Shown: positions 22,601 through 35,300 of the stretch, in pieces | How positions within the stretch are numbered: the stretch's first letter is position 1 | How the letters are laid out: each line of letters opens with the position of its first letter | Source: Branchiostoma floridae | Taxonomy: Eukaryota > Chordata > Leptocardii > Amphioxiformes > Branchiostomatidae | DNA length: 48,846 nucleotides | Direction of reading: 5' to 3' | Assembly (NCBI RefSeq): GCF_000003815.2 | Contig: NC_049982.1 | Span: 29,010,548 to 29,059,393, forward strand | Translations under genes and position numbers: made by a program | Notes under the pieces: model-generated | The model's database searches: none | What the model was told of the DNA's origin: nothing | What the model saw: the letters and a program-made list of their open reading frames with translations, nothing else

Positions 22601-24237
22601 TGGTTATGTTACACTGAACGACCTGTCAAACCTAGCTTTTGCACATCTATCTGCAAGCGTTCTTTAAACTATCCAGAGAAAATGCCCCTACTGTGCTTGG
22701 TGATAACAAATTCCACTCTACGATAGTTTGTTAACGATTGTTGACTCTTTTGCTCCTTCATAGCCATGCATATTTTCTTCACCAAAAAACAGCCGTTCAT
22801 TCAACAAGTCTTTAAATCATCTGCATTGGAAATTACGTTGGAAACGGATAAAACTTAAGTTTATCTCTACTAAAGTGTAGAACAAAATAGGTTACAATAT
22901 ATTATTCGTTCCCTTTTGTTGTGTAGAGATCACCTTTAAAGCATACTTAGGCTACACAGTTCTATCCCTGCAGCAGGGAGTTAGGCAATTGTTAGTTGTG
23001 TGTGCATATTATTATGTACCATACTCCTTCTTATAAATGCTAGAGAGGAGGAGTAATAAGCACTATACGGGCTTTGCCGTACTCGGCTAGTATTTGAACT
23101 CGGGACCTCCAGAATGCAGGGCAATGGCCACTTATCCACGCAGGTGGTCAAGTTTGATTCCATACTTATAGAAGCCCTTTTCATTGAAAATATATTTTAA
23201 AGATTCATATTGATGAGACAGTGCAGAGTACATCCGTTCAAATTTGTTTTTTTTTCTTTAAACAAGGTTTTGGTTCATTTTGTAGGCCTGTGCAGACCCC
23301 TACTTTGAAGTGGTCTGTCTCTAAATTGACGTCATCAGAAACCAAGATGGCGGCATTTTGTTAGTACTGCCGCCCGAGTCATAATTTTCTTTTATTAAAT
23401 CAGACATTTGAGATAGCACGCAACTGTATGGGGTAAGTATGAGCTGGATTGTTCACGGAGACTATGACACCCTGAACTTGCATATTTTTACACAATAGCC
23501 CGTATACAGTCTGCCATTGGTGTTCCTTGTCCTGTAGAGTAAGTACTCTACCTCCTAGGCTACTGCACCAGTCAAACTAAACTGTATTGCTCTTCCTCCT
23601 TGCGAAGTATCGACTGTTATGTTCTTTACCTGTTCTCAACAGAGGTGCGCAGATGTGGCTTCCACTGAAAATGTTTGGTGTTGGGGTTTTCCGTGAGGCA
23701 CTGAAAGAGAAACTTCTACTGGCACGGTATTTCTACGGGAAACTAAAAGGTAATATGAAACTTCCGTCAATGCATTATCATTATTTATAGCATGGATTTC
23801 TAGGGCGTTTTCTGGAAAGAATTTTGATTGCTCAGCGATTATGTGTTTTAGGTGTTTTTAGATTATATGAATCATACTAGCTATAGTAAGTTAGTTTTCT
23901 ATTATATTGCTCTTATTCTTCGTCAATAAATCACGCACTTGTTCTCCGCACAGAAACTGGTCAGTTCGAGCTACCACTGGAGCCGGAGCTGTCCGTGGTC
24001 CTGTTCCGTGCTACAGCGCCACCTGGCGTCAACATCAACAACTTCAACCAACAGCTCCTGGACGGACTGAATTCTGACGGGAAAATCTTCATGACGCCCG
24101 CCGTACTTTCCGATCAGTTTTACCTGCGTGTCTGTGTCCTGTGCTTCAGGACCCACATTGAGCATATTGATCTTTGCTTCTCTTTGATCCAAGAGAAACG
24201 TCTGTATCTTTTGGAGTCACTTCGTTGTGATGCTTAA
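16641..24237 (+). CDS. PLP-dependent group II decarboxylase, paralogue 2 (8 coding exons, 504 aa)
   Basis: Coding exons: 16641-16881, 17604-17753, 19659-19848, 20496-20652, 21726-21942, 22337-22505, 23643-23749, 23954-24237. All introns are GT-AG with the same phases as copies 1 and 3. The start ATG (MEKMQQTQED) lies 15 bp inside an exon with acceptor at 16624-16625, so a 5' untranslated exon is expected upstream. Exon 3 is two codons longer than in the other copies (GVHGHGKI). Key residues are His204 (LTHYALEKG), Asp286 (HVDAAYGG) and Lys318 (NPHKG); the catalytic-loop position reads TPSCFKG with Cys349. Exon 2 has FGYVSGGGGTYPA where the other copies have F-(V/I)-P. The family is certain. 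The substrate is unknown, and the loop Cys raises doubt that it acts as an ordinary decarboxylase. Confidence 0.9.
17154..17436. mobile_element. Foldback element in intron 1 of copy 2
   Basis: Inverted arms: CAAGTCCGTACGAGGTCCGT from 17183, and its imperfect complement ending ACATACGGACTTG at 17411. Outer ends are TAAGGGTGG and CCCACCTTA. About 280 bp, non-coding, MITE-like. Confidence 0.7.
18380..18445 (-). repeat. Fragment of dispersed repeat R2 (minus orientation)
   Basis: Contains ATCTTGGTTTCTGATGACGT followed by a diverged GACTGACCA block. This is the reverse complement of the core found at about 23300-23360 and 41265-41320. Confidence 0.65.
19029..19520. repeat. Tandem repeat of about 165 bp in intron 2 of copy 2
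   Basis: TGTAAAACCA blocks recur at about 19029, 19192 and 19358 (spacing 163 and 166 bp). Between them lie matching blocks AAAATTAAGCAT, TTGTTGTATTGTATGCCAAA and ATCCATGTGCGCATATG. Two units are clear and a diverged third runs to about 19520, where CCAAATTTCCAGTCATTCGG recalls the same module. Open frames here come from the repeats and are not genes. Confidence 0.75.
20757..21294. mobile_element. MITE-like element in intron 4 of copy 2
   Basis: Imperfect inverted ends: TTAACCCTATCTGGACCG with a G run on the left, and CCCCCCTTTAGATAGAGTTAA on the right (the last base of the arm is uncertain). An interior patch of repeated TGACGTAAT / TGACGTCA occurs at about 20917-20953. No transposase. Target-site duplication not resolved. 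Confidence 0.55.
21382..21487. promoter_or_regulatory. Candidate conserved element in intron 4, copy 2
   Basis: Paralogous counterpart of 10584-10692: GTTAAAAGG, CCGCCAACCATCATTGAATT, CGACTTCCAGCCACATTTGA, then a perfect palindromic TGACGTCA (CRE-like) and GGTCACGTA. It lies about 240 bp before exon 5. Confidence 0.4.
22980..23545 (+). repeat. Dispersed repeat R2, in intron 6 of copy 2
   Basis: It shares ordered blocks with 40850-41510: CAATG-CCACTTAT, TCATATTGATGAGACRGTG, AGGCCTGTGCRGACCCCTAC, CATCAGAAACCAARATGGCG, GACACCCTGAACTTGC and TGCCATTGG. Non-coding, probably an old mobile element. Confidence 0.7.
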
Positions 24238-24750
24238 ACTTTCATTGTATGGTTATCGATATGGCGTTTTGAAAAGGGGGTAGATGACGAAAATGTCCAC
24301 TTTCTGAGTTGTAGCCAGATAGAGTCTGAAAAAGACCCTTTCATTTGTAGTTTTAGTTTAGAAATTATAGAGATTTGATATTTCCAAAGTTATAATCTTT
24401 AGTCCTAAGTGATGATGTATTGTGTAGCAAACAAATGTAGGAATTTGATCAACTATTATATATCACATTAGGTGGCTAGAGTGAATAGCTAGGTTAACCA
24501 GGTGACGGTTTTTTTCTAACATTTTAACTTTTGGAAAGGCCCCCCCCCCCCCCCCCCGCGCTAACACTTGTCTGTCAAGTGTCAACCGAGGATATGGAGG
24601 ATATTCTAACTAGTGGCAAGGAATGAAGCAACGAGGAATAAAAAAAGACGTTGTATCCAAGCCGTGTGTATATCTTTTTTTGTAATCGAAGAGTCTACTC
24701 TACAAGATTATCAAATAAACAAATAAAAACAAATGGATACGCACGTTTCA
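24238..24750 (+). repeat. Duplicated 3' flank of copies 2 and 3 (left member)
   Basis: From the stop codon onward about 490 bp match the sequence after copy 3 (48330-48830) almost base for base. Shared segments include GGTTATCGATATGGCGTTTT, AGATAGAGTCTGAAAAAGAC, GTGTAGCAAACAAATGTAGG, a poly-C run and GAGGAATAAAAAAA. AATAAA hexamers occur at about 24636 and 24714. The 3' flank of copy 1 is unrelated. Confidence 0.9.
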
Positions 24751-26342
24751 GTTCCCCTCGGCCTCGGAGAAAAATGAATGGAGGTGCAGTGAGCGAGGAA
24801 AGTTAGAATGCTTGAAGATGTTGTTTTCCCAGCGCCCAGAGGCGAGGAAACGGAAGAGTTGTTTAACAATGACAATGAAGTTTATTGCATATTCATGTTC
24901 CATTGGGGCTAAATGAAGTAAGTTACTTACAGAGAGAATGATAAGCTATGCTATGTTTTACTTATATCTACGTTTTACATGCTTCTTGACATTCCCCATC
25001 CCTTCTTTAGACTGCATGACTTCTACAGCGCACTACCTGGACTATCAGCAGCATTTCTCTTTCTTTTCTAAACGTGGGTAGCTACTTTGGCAATTGTAGA
25101 GGCGTGACTTTACAGCTGTTCGTCATATGTGAATGTCTTTGGTTTGGGGGGCTCAGTCCGATTCGATTTTTATCTAGATGTTCGTACAGTTACTACCCCT
25201 TTCTTCCTGCAGCATACACAAGTGGTTGAGTATCGAAAAAAGCTATTTCTTGCATTCTGTTCCGGTTTAGGTGAAAACAAGATGTACAGATTACTGTAAC
25301 CCAAGGTTTAAGGCAAGCACATCTAAATGCTGCTCCGACACGTCAAAATAGCAATTAAAATTCTTTAAAAAAACTGTACTTTTGCGCAAGACAGGTAGGT
25401 GGTGCTTCTCATATTAAAAAAAATGTGAGCGACGTTTATTGAGGCGTTGCTTGGTAACGGAGTGACTTGAGACGGAAATGGTTTAAGAGGTTATTGGGGG
25501 ACAAGTATTCTTTTGTTTGCCAAGTCATCTTAATAGCTTACGGCTACTGATGTCACGGTCACACAGGTCTTGCGGTCGTCGTAGGGTTGCTAACTTCGAA
25601 TTCGGGCGTTTTATGGGACAGCCATGCATGCTTCCTTTAGAGTATAGCTGCCTTTCTACACAAAAGGCTGTCTTGGATCCATGTCGGTGATTGGTTCTTT
25701 CACAGTCTGGAAAATACTACCGCATCAAAATCGTGCGACGATCGCACGACCTCTGTGACCGCGCCCCAATTTGTCATTCTGACTGTCCTTGGCTGTGACT
25801 ATAGCAAATTATTGTCTGCAATAAAACTCTGCATTTCTACAGAATACACAATTGCGATCGTTTCTGCCATGTTGACCAGAATGGTACTAATTTGATTGAC
25901 TCAAGTAGATCATTTTTTTTCTTCGACACGTACGACAACAGAGCCATGTCTGAAGAATTATCATGTCTCATTGCACAATTATCACTGTAGCAGTTATGGC
26001 GTCCATATATGTCCTTAAATCCTGTGGATACAAAAGATAGCAATCCTACCCTCGCACATATAAACGTCACAAAGCATCATTATTAGATGGGTAATTCCAT
26101 CTTTTCCGCGTGCATGCATACGTAAGTGTTTGACCAGACAGTTTTAGTAAAGAACACAGGTATGTATTGCCGACTTATGCAACATTATGCTAAATAGGTG
26201 AAGATCTTTACCCCCCTCTGGCGAGTGGGAGTGGGGTGAAGTATGTGCCCTAAGGTGGGTTGACATTTTTGTCTAGACATTGCTCGGTACGCGTACTAGA
26301 CAGTCTTTCCTACACTGCGGCATTGTCACATTGATCCTGACC
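24751..26342. other. Intergenic, no supported gene; includes a foldback repeat at 25555-25766
   Basis: No recognisable exon. A foldback element spans about 25555-25766, with ends CGGTCACACAGGTCTTGCGG and the inverse CGCACGACCTCTGTGACCGCG (21 bp including one flanking base). The promoter of the cytochrome-like gene should lie in the last few hundred bases, but I see no TATA box or other decisive motif. Confidence 0.5.
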
Positions 26343-29300
26343 ATGTTAGCCACAAAATGGTCCCGTGTGGTCGCCGTTGCTGCTGCGGCCGGTGCGGCTG
26401 GGATAGGGGGCGTGAGTTACCGAGTAAGGAAGGTGTCAGCCGTTACGTCGTGGAAGGATGATGCCCAAACGCAAGCCTTCAAGCCGGCCTACAACAAGGC
26501 CCCGAACAACTACCAAGAGGAACTGTTCAAGCTGAGTTATGAATATCCCTCCACTTTGCCCGGGGAGGACCGCAAGAAACTCCCCTGGATGAAGGTAGAC
26601 TTCAAGACGGAGCCTGAGAAGTACCTGTGGACCGTTCTCCACTACTGCTTTGAGGGAAACACCGAGTGCGATTTTCGTGTGGATAAAAACAAGGTGCGTC
26701 CGTGGTACAACGCCCCGTGGATGGCCTACCGACAATCGGGGCGGGAACCTATCCATGGCTTAACTATGGAGAGGCCTGCCAACGCTGGGTACATCGCCGA
26801 CACTCAGAAACGATGGGTAAGGCATTCATTCACATATGTTTTGACTACAATCCTTTTTTTTTTTTTCAATCATTCTTTATTACTTTTTGCAAAACAAACA
26901 ACAAAAAGAAAGCATGGCAGCTACAGATACGTTAAACAAAGCACATGTAAAACCACAAAATAAAAGCAAGAACCAGTAACAACAGTTAACGTTAGTCCTA
27001 AACCCCTTTGCCCATATTCATTCAACAATATCACTATACATTTGTTTAAGATATGGTGCTGACAGAAAATAAGTTATTTAAGTTTCCCCACTTCCCCCTG
27101 TGTTTAAGCAGTTTGCCTTGCCGAATTGCTATGTTTTTTTCTAATTTATAAAAGTATGAAACAAAGGATATGAAAGCAGACAGATTCAAAGAATGCTTAC
27201 GATTTTTAAAAACAAATATTTTGCCTAAAAGGAGGATAAGATTCGACAGAACCGGGCAACGATCACTAGAAATACCGAACATTATACTGAGAGCATTAAT
27301 ATGCAAATGAGTACCATTTATATTGAAAAACCATTCGTCCACCTGACGCCAAAAATTTGAAGTTACACAACAGTCCCAAAAAAGGTGGACGACTGTTTCT
27401 TCTTCCTCGTTACAGAGGTTACATAATGGGGAGTCTATCAAACCCCATAAATATAATATTTTATTGCAAGGTAAAAATTTGAATAATAGTTTATATTGAA
27501 ATATTCGAGTATATGAATCAATCGAAAGTTTATAAGGTAAACTATATATATTTTGCCATGGTAGTGGGGTGTCAAAATATTCTTCCCATGAAAGTTTAAT
27601 TCTTTCAGATGAGCCCCATAGACTGGCTTCGTTCATGAAGAATTGATACAGACACTTATTAATATTACAATTACGAAGCCAGCCTATGTTTCTACATACA
27701 GGAAGACAGACACCCAAACATGGAGAATTCAATTTCAGCTTAGCCTTCCAAAAAGGGGGAATAGCAGACATAAGTTGATTATATTTGAATTCAGGACACA
27801 CTACTCCAAATTTTGTAACAAAATCAACATATGATAAGAAGCTGTTTTCTGCGTCTAACATGTCGTTTACAAATATGACCCCCCTACTAAGAAATACCTG
27901 TGAAAAGAAAGGCTTACCACTGGTAGTTATATTTGAATTTAGATGCAGAAGCTGCTGCTTCACCTCAACCGCCTCCTCAGGTGGCCTAAGTTGGTACTTC
28001 AACCATGCTTGTATAACATGGGTAAAGAATGTACTTAAAGGGGATATTTTACCTAAAAGAGATTCAAAATCCTTTTTGTTAAGTTGCGCAAAGGGAAACA
28101 AGTCAGTACGAAAGATGGAATTTGATAAAAGAATTAGCTTTGAGCAAAACCATTCCTTATTTAGATATAGTTTGGGTAGCCAAGAAGCTTTTAAGGTAAA
28201 ATCTACGGCCCGCAAGTTTCTTAATTTCAAGCCTCCCTGATCAAGAACGGCGTACAAAGTTTTTCTTTTAACCCTCTCAGGTCCATCTCCCCATAGAAAT
28301 TTAAATATTTTTTTCTCATATCGATCAAAGAAGTCAGAGGGAGGTGTCGGGAGAGAAGTTAATAGAAAAATAAATTGTGGGACGATTAAAGTATTAACCA
28401 AGATAATTTTTCCCATAAGGGTTAAGGATTTAGATTTCCATAACATTAGAATCTTGTCTATTTTTTCGAATTTTCTATCAAAATTACTATGAACAATGTC
28501 GGACATATGTCTCGGAATATGAATTCCAAGAATGTCAACGGGGCCATCTGTCCAAAGTATTGGGAAAGAACAAGGTAAGTAGAAGTTTGTACCGCTTAGA
28601 GATCCAATCCGTAATATTCTACATTTATCAAAATTTGAGCGTAAACCAGATAGAAGGTTAAAAATCTCCAAATCCTTAACCAACGCGTATAGAGAGCCAA
28701 GTTCGGGAGCAAGGGGAAAATTAGAGTCGTCCGCGTACTGGGAGACTTTAGATGTAATTCCAAAAGTGTCTAAACCTTTGATTTCTATATTATTTCTAAT
28801 TTTACTAGCAAGCAATTCAACTCCTAATATAAAAAGATACGGAGATAAAGGACAACCTTGTCGGACCCCACGGGACAGGTTAAAGGGCTTGGAAATATAA
28901 CCATAATTAATAATTTTACTAGAGATGTCACTATAAAGAATTTTAATCCATGTTATAAAAGAGTCTCCAAAACCAAAATATCTAAGTGCTTTAACAATAA
29001 ATTCTACTCTGATGGTGTCGAAGGCTTTTTCGAAGTCTGCCAGGCGAAGTCTGCCAGGAAAATTTTTTCTCATAATATTCCATAATCTCATAATATTCCA
29101 TAATTTCTAAAATTCTCCGTATGTTATCGCTAATACATCGCCCCTGCAGGAAACCAGTTTGATCATAAGATATTAAATTTGAGATAACATTTTTTATGCG
29201 AAGGGCGAGGCATTTGGATAACACACGTGTATCACAGTTAAGGAGGGTAATAGGGCGCCAATTCTTTATATATGAAGGGTCTTTGTCCTGTCCCGATGGG

Positions 29301-32300
29301 TCTTGTTTAAGTAACAAAGAGATCAAACCTTCTTTTTGAGTACCAGTTAACTGTTTTTCACTGAAAGAAAAATTAAAACACTCAAGCATAGGCTGCTTTA
29401 AACAATTAAAGAAAACTTTATAAAATTCTACTGAAAGGCCGTCAAGACCAGGAGCTTTCCCCGAGGGGAAAGAGTTAATTGCATCCTTCAGTTCCCCCTC
29501 AGTAATCAGACCCTCACACCCCCCACGCTGCTCAGGAGACAAAGACACACGATTAGATGTCGGGAAAAAGGGTTCAAAAACATCGTCGTCCACCGACATG
29601 GGCGGCTCCTCAAATGAATAAAGATTTTGATAGAAATTAGCTTGCTCCTCAAGAACATGCAGCGGATTAGTTTTAACCTGACCATCTGTCGTTACAAATC
29701 TAAACATATTCTTCCTGGCCTTATCCCTAGTAACTAAATTCATAAAAAATTTTGTGCATTTCTCCCCTTGCTCCATCCACTTGGCTCTCCTACTGGCAAT
29801 CATATTATTAGATTTTATTTGATACAAAATTTCTAAATCATGTTTCTTTTCTTGTAACTTATCAAAAGTTGTTGAATTTGGAACAGAGTCTAACTCTACT
29901 TGCAGTCTACAGATTTCATTAACTAGAGAATTTTCCGCTTTTTTACGTTGTTTATATTTCCAAGAAGAGTATTTAATGATGTGTCCACGAACACAACATT
30001 TAAAAGAGTCCCAGACAATATGAGGATTTGCAGAACCCTTATTACAAAGGAAAAAATATTTTATGAAGTCTGAGGTTTCTCTAACAAATACTGGATCACT
30101 TAACAAATCTTGGTTAAGTCGCCAGAAACCTTGACCCCTGGGTATTGGTGAGGTGATAAGTGAAATTCCAATAAGGGAATGATCAGATCTAAAACTATCT
30201 TCTATCTTAACGTATTGTACGGAAGACACTAGAGAGAAAGATATTAAAAAGTAATCAATGCGGCTGGCCTGAAAACGACGTCTCCAAGTGTATCTCCTTT
30301 CGTTAGCATTCTTATGTCTATAAATGTCTATTAAATCGAGATTTGCGCAAAAAGAGTTAATTGCCTGAAGACATTTAGGATGGTAGCTAGAAAATCGATG
30401 CCCGGTTCTGTCCATGTCTGAATTTAAAACAGTATTAAAGTCTCCTACAGCAATAAAGGATGATCCAGGATCTGTGCAACTTTGTAAAGTAGTTTCCAAA
30501 TTTGTAAAGATAGAAGGGTCGTCCGAATTAGGGCCATAAATATTGATTATGCAGAAACGTGTAGACTCTAACGAAACATCCAACAAAATCCACCGACCGG
30601 AGTTGTCACTCAAGGTCTGATGGACAGTATAGGAAATATTTGCCTTAAATAAGATCATTACACCTCTGCTGTTGCTTAAACCATGATTGAAGAAAATGTC
30701 TCCCCCCCATTCGGACCGCCATTCTTTTTCCACTGCTTGTGTGGAGTGGGTCTCTTGTAAACAATACATTTTGTAAGATTTGTCTTTTAACCAAGTAAAA
30801 ACTTCATTTCGCTTCCTGCGGTCTCCCAGTCCATTGCAATTGTAACTACAGATTTCTACCTTAGGCTGTGTCATGAAATAGGTACATGAATAGTATATGT
30901 TTTATAAAGATCAAAAAAGGAGTGGAGTCCGCAGGAAGCAAGAATTAAAGTTTGACAACAATGCGAAATATTTATATTGTATCTACTGGGCAATGAGGGT
31001 TTTTCATAGTTAACAGTACTGTAAAGAACACATTTGCATTTGAGAAAACAGGAACATAGAAAAACATGCCATGCACATAACCAAACATGCTCTAAAAAAG
31101 CACGCATATTTCTACTACAAAGCAACTCAAACAATGGTCGACTAATCCTTAATCATTTTCCTCAAATACAGGATTCCAACAAAATAATGATTGACATTGA
31201 CATTGACTGTAGTTTCACAAACATCAAAATTTACTTTACTGTACCAGTGTTTATTTGTTGGTATGCAGAAAAAAAAGACGATACTATCTCAGCAAAAAGA
31301 TCCAACAAAAAGAAAAATAAGCTGGCATTTCCTCTCAACATAAGATAAGAATAATAAAAATAAAACATGTCTAAGGAGTTGCCATTAATACCAAATCTGT
31401 TTTTGCCATACTACGAATGAGAAATACACAACTGACTTTTAATTCAGAGGAAAAAGCAACTACCTGGTACTTTTGAAACTACATTGTATATTATATACAT
31501 ACATTTTTTAAACTTTAGCATATCAATGACTTTAGTCTTACACTATTTAAACATTTCCGCATACAAAACAATCCAATAACAGCAACAAGAGAGAAAAGAA
31601 AATAGCAACTAAGGTATAATTAATCAAGTCATCTATCTTGTTACTAAAATGCGGAAAAAGAAGGAGAGCAAAAAAAAAAAAAGAACAAAACTAAGGGAGA
31701 AGTCATGCGGATTCAGCCTCCATCCTACTCGGAGGAAACAACAACAGCAACCAAAGGTCTCAACATTTTCTCCCATGTGAAAAAACACCGGATTAATTAC
31801 AAAATGATTACATTCACCCGTATCTATCAGACTCAGAACGCAAAGCGGGGAAAAATCAATCGGAGATAGAACAAAAATCAGGGACAGTCCATCTCTTGAG
31901 TCAAAGGTCCGAAAACATTAGTTTTTTTCACGTCCGGCTGTTGTTCTGGAGACCTGGAAGCTTGGCGTTTAGCGAAGGTCTTCCTTCGCTGTACCACAAA
32001 CTCCCCCGTTGTGTCGCCTGCCACGCCCTGCTCCAGGTCCTCCTGGCATGTCAACAACACCCGGCGATCCCCACGTGTCGCCCAGATTCTTCCCTCGATC
32101 GTAACCCAAACAGCTGACAGGGGATTGTTATCACCTCCATTAGTAATCAACTGTTTTGCTTGGTGGAAAAGCGCCCTACTAGCTGGTGACAAATCGGGAC
32201 GAATAGAGATGAAAGAACCTTCGCCGTTCTTCTTCCCTTTGAGAGCCTTTCTTGCCTCATAGACCTTCCTTTTGGCTAAGAAAGTTGCGAACTTAACTAT

Positions 32301-35300
32301 GAGGTGTCGGTTTTTCCCTTTTCCGCCCAAATAGTGGATGTTGTCAATTTCCCCCGGCAAAATGTTCACCTGTAGATACTCCTTGACAAATTCAACGAAT
32401 TTGTTTGGGAGGTCTTTCTAATCGTAAGTGTCTGGGAAGCCCCAAACACGTAAACAGTTCTTCCTAGAATACTGCTCGCTATGGAACTGGCGTGCTTCCA
32501 ATGATTCGATCTTCCCCTGGAGATTCTTTATCAGTTCATCTTGAGATTTGATTTTTTCTTCGTGACAACAGAGAATATCCCCCATCTTTTTCATGTCGTT
32601 TTTCATTTCGTCGAATTTCCCGTTCAGTTTGGTGAAGTTTGTTGCGTTTTCAGCTTTGAGTTCATCTAATTTTATCAATAGAGCCTCCATGTTTACTATC
32701 GTTCAGTTTATAGAGGAGTGAGAATAATAAATCAAGTACTCACGACTATTGACGTTGCACTGTAGTACTAGTTTAGAACATGTTTTAAACAATTAGTTGT
32801 CCGGTCACGGCAAACCTAGATCTTGAAAGTTGATGCGCCAAAACTTAAATGTTGTCTCGTGCGCCACCTGGTCAGCCACAGTAATTGCGAGAGGGTGGGG
32901 GGTCGCTCTGAAACAGACAAATAACAAACCCGGCAGCAAAACTGTGTCCAAAAAGGAATGGACAAGAGATGATGTAGTGGTAATATAACTGTAACAGGTC
33001 CAAAATCTGAAAAGAAACTTACCGGCGGGGGCTCCAAAAATGGAGCCCGCTGCGGTGAAATCGCTTGCTAGGACCTATTCTGGAGTAGTCTGCACACTGG
33101 CCCTCCCCATTCGATCCTTTCGAGGGCAAATTTTGTCAGCAAAATGAGTTCTTCTCTGGCAAAAAAGGGTCGTAGAAGATGGAATAGACACTCATCTGCA
33201 ACACTTCACCTCGATTGACGATCGATGGCGAACAAAAAGTACTTAAAAACTGAAGTTTGCAACCCCCAATATGGGAGAGCCTTTCAACCGTGACCGGACC
33301 TGGAAGCGCCCTCTTGCGAAATCCCTACAATCCTTTATTTAGGCCCACTTTACACTTCGAATGTCGCCTTGTATGTCGCGATGTCGGGACGGCTTTACTG
33401 TGTGCGTGTACACAACAGGGCGGTGGGCGGTGCCCATACTATCATAACCTTTTCTTAACCTTTGAGTAATTTAAAAGAAGACGGGAACATCATATCGTAA
33501 ATGAAGTAGACATTGTTCCTGTTGTTTGTAGGATTTCTGTTTACCTCAAGCATCTGGGCAACTTATGAGATAGGTAACATCTAACTAGCTCTGATCTCGT
33601 ACCTTTACATGGTTTGTTTTGCCGCCCAGACGACAGGTATTTCGGCGTGAAATTGGGAGAAAGTTGTCGCTGTTCCGATACCTCCCGGCGTAGTTTACTT
33701 TTAATACAAGTTCTTAAGTTGAATATGCAACAATTCATATCGCGGCATGGCAAACGGACCCATACAAGTCAAGACAGCTTGTGCCCGGGCTTGATACTTA
33801 TAGTCCAAGAAGAGAAACTTGAAAATCGATTCGTACCCCACCCTGTACATAATTAGCCTGGTATCATAGAATGGTTACCGTAGTTTAATGTCTTTTGATC
33901 ATTTCAAGGTACGGGTATATTGTATTATAGTCCAGATGGTACAGCACGGTTCTATGCCTCTGTATGCAAAATTATGCAAATTAGGCAATCATGCCCCGAA
34001 TTGAAAACAGGTCTAGGTGAACTGGCTGTGATTCGAATTAAGTGTGAAATGGTTTTCAGGGTGTATCTTTGCTGTATCCATTTTTCCTTAGGAACAGACC
34101 TGGGCTGTTGGCTTCTACAACTCTTACGGCGCTTACACCATCGGGAAGTTCTGGGAGAAGCCGTGGGAGCCAACCCTCACCGACAACGTGAAATTCCCAG
34201 AGGGTACGGTCGCTTTTAAACTGCTGTTCACCGAGGCGACAGAAGCGGACGTGCCCAGCCTGGCTGGGTCTCCAGTGTGGCAGGCGGCGATCGCTATTCC
34301 CGATCCGCCCATTCCCTCAGATGCGTCCGATGGGAAAGCGTTCAAGATACTTTTGGACACCATGAAACCTAAAGACAGAGGGCCCAACCTCTACCCACTC
34401 AGGCTCATCCAGGTGGACATTATGGTCAGAGACTCAAGGGCTGACAAAGAGACAGGTACGTCTTAGTTTTTCTGCAGTGCACGGCAAAAAAAGGCAGGAA
34501 TATGTTTAGGTATCAGTTCACATTTCTCGTCATCTTCTGGTAGAAAATCCCTACATCTAGAGTTGCTGTGTGTCTGACTTTGGGTTTGAATCTTATAGCA
34601 TACTATGCTTCTGCGTTGAAAATGATGTGATATTTTGTCCCATGAAAAATGGAGGTGTAGTGATTTTTACCTCCATGAAATGTCATGGAGGTTATATTTT
34701 ACCCAGCGTTTGTGTGTCTGTCTGTCTGTCTGTCTGTCAACAAGACAACTCAAGAACGGCTGGATGGATTGGTTTCATACTTGGTGTGTTAGTGGGGTGC
34801 GATGAAAGCTGGAAGTGATTAGATTTTGGGCCCCCTAGCAGCTTCCCTTGGTACTGCAGCGCATCTTCCGGTTTTGCTATCTCGTGTTCTGAACACGCTA
34901 TGGTCACGATTTTGGAGTGTTAGATAGCTCTTGTGCTCAGGAATAAGTGACATAAGTTTTGCCCCCCTAGTGTCTAGTTTTGGGATAGCAGGGGCATTTT
35001 TGTCAAAAACTTCTGAAGAGGATAACTAAAGAAGGGAACAATGGATTTTCATGATTTTTGGTATGTAGGTACCAAATGACAATGTTGTACAAGATAAGAT
35101 ACTAATTATGCAAAATAGGCGTACATTTGCATAATTAATGATAATATTCTATCATAGAAGTTTTTTCGATGTATCTCTTGTCCCGGACATGATATAGTCT
35201 TGACATTTGGGTGGTAGAAAGCTTGCAGTGTCATGACAAAGTGGGACAGATTTCAGCCCCCTAACATGTAATTTCGGAACTGCAGGGGCCCGTTTTGTCA

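Larger units (their letters stand above)
26854..33324 (-). mobile_element. Full-length L1/Tx1-type LINE in intron 1 of the cytochrome-like gene
   Basis: The two-ORF element on the minus strand is about 6.47 kb. Its 3' end is a poly-T run on the plus strand (26854-26866), that is, a poly-A tail. The direct repeat CTACAATCCTTT flanks it at 26845-26856 and 33325-33336; its last three T overlap the tail. ORF1 (coiled coil plus RNA-binding type) is at 32690-31878, and ORF2 (endonuclease, reverse transcriptase, zinc knuckle) at 30874-27046. The inter-ORF spacer is about 1 kb. The 3' end lies only 37 bp from the splice donor at 26817, in the antisense direction to the gene. Few disruptions imply a recent insertion. 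Confidence 0.92.

Noticed and set aside
26280-26342. Upstream start of the cytochrome-like gene at the TTG at 26280
   Set aside because: Non-ATG start in an animal gene; the ATG at 26343 gives a sensible charged-plus-hydrophobic N-terminus.
27046-29091. Separate 681-codon gene
   Set aside because: It is the second half of LINE ORF2, split from the first by the 14-bp duplication.
34717-34737. CRISPR-like short direct repeats
   Set aside because: It is a TGTC microsatellite without spacers; eukaryotic context.
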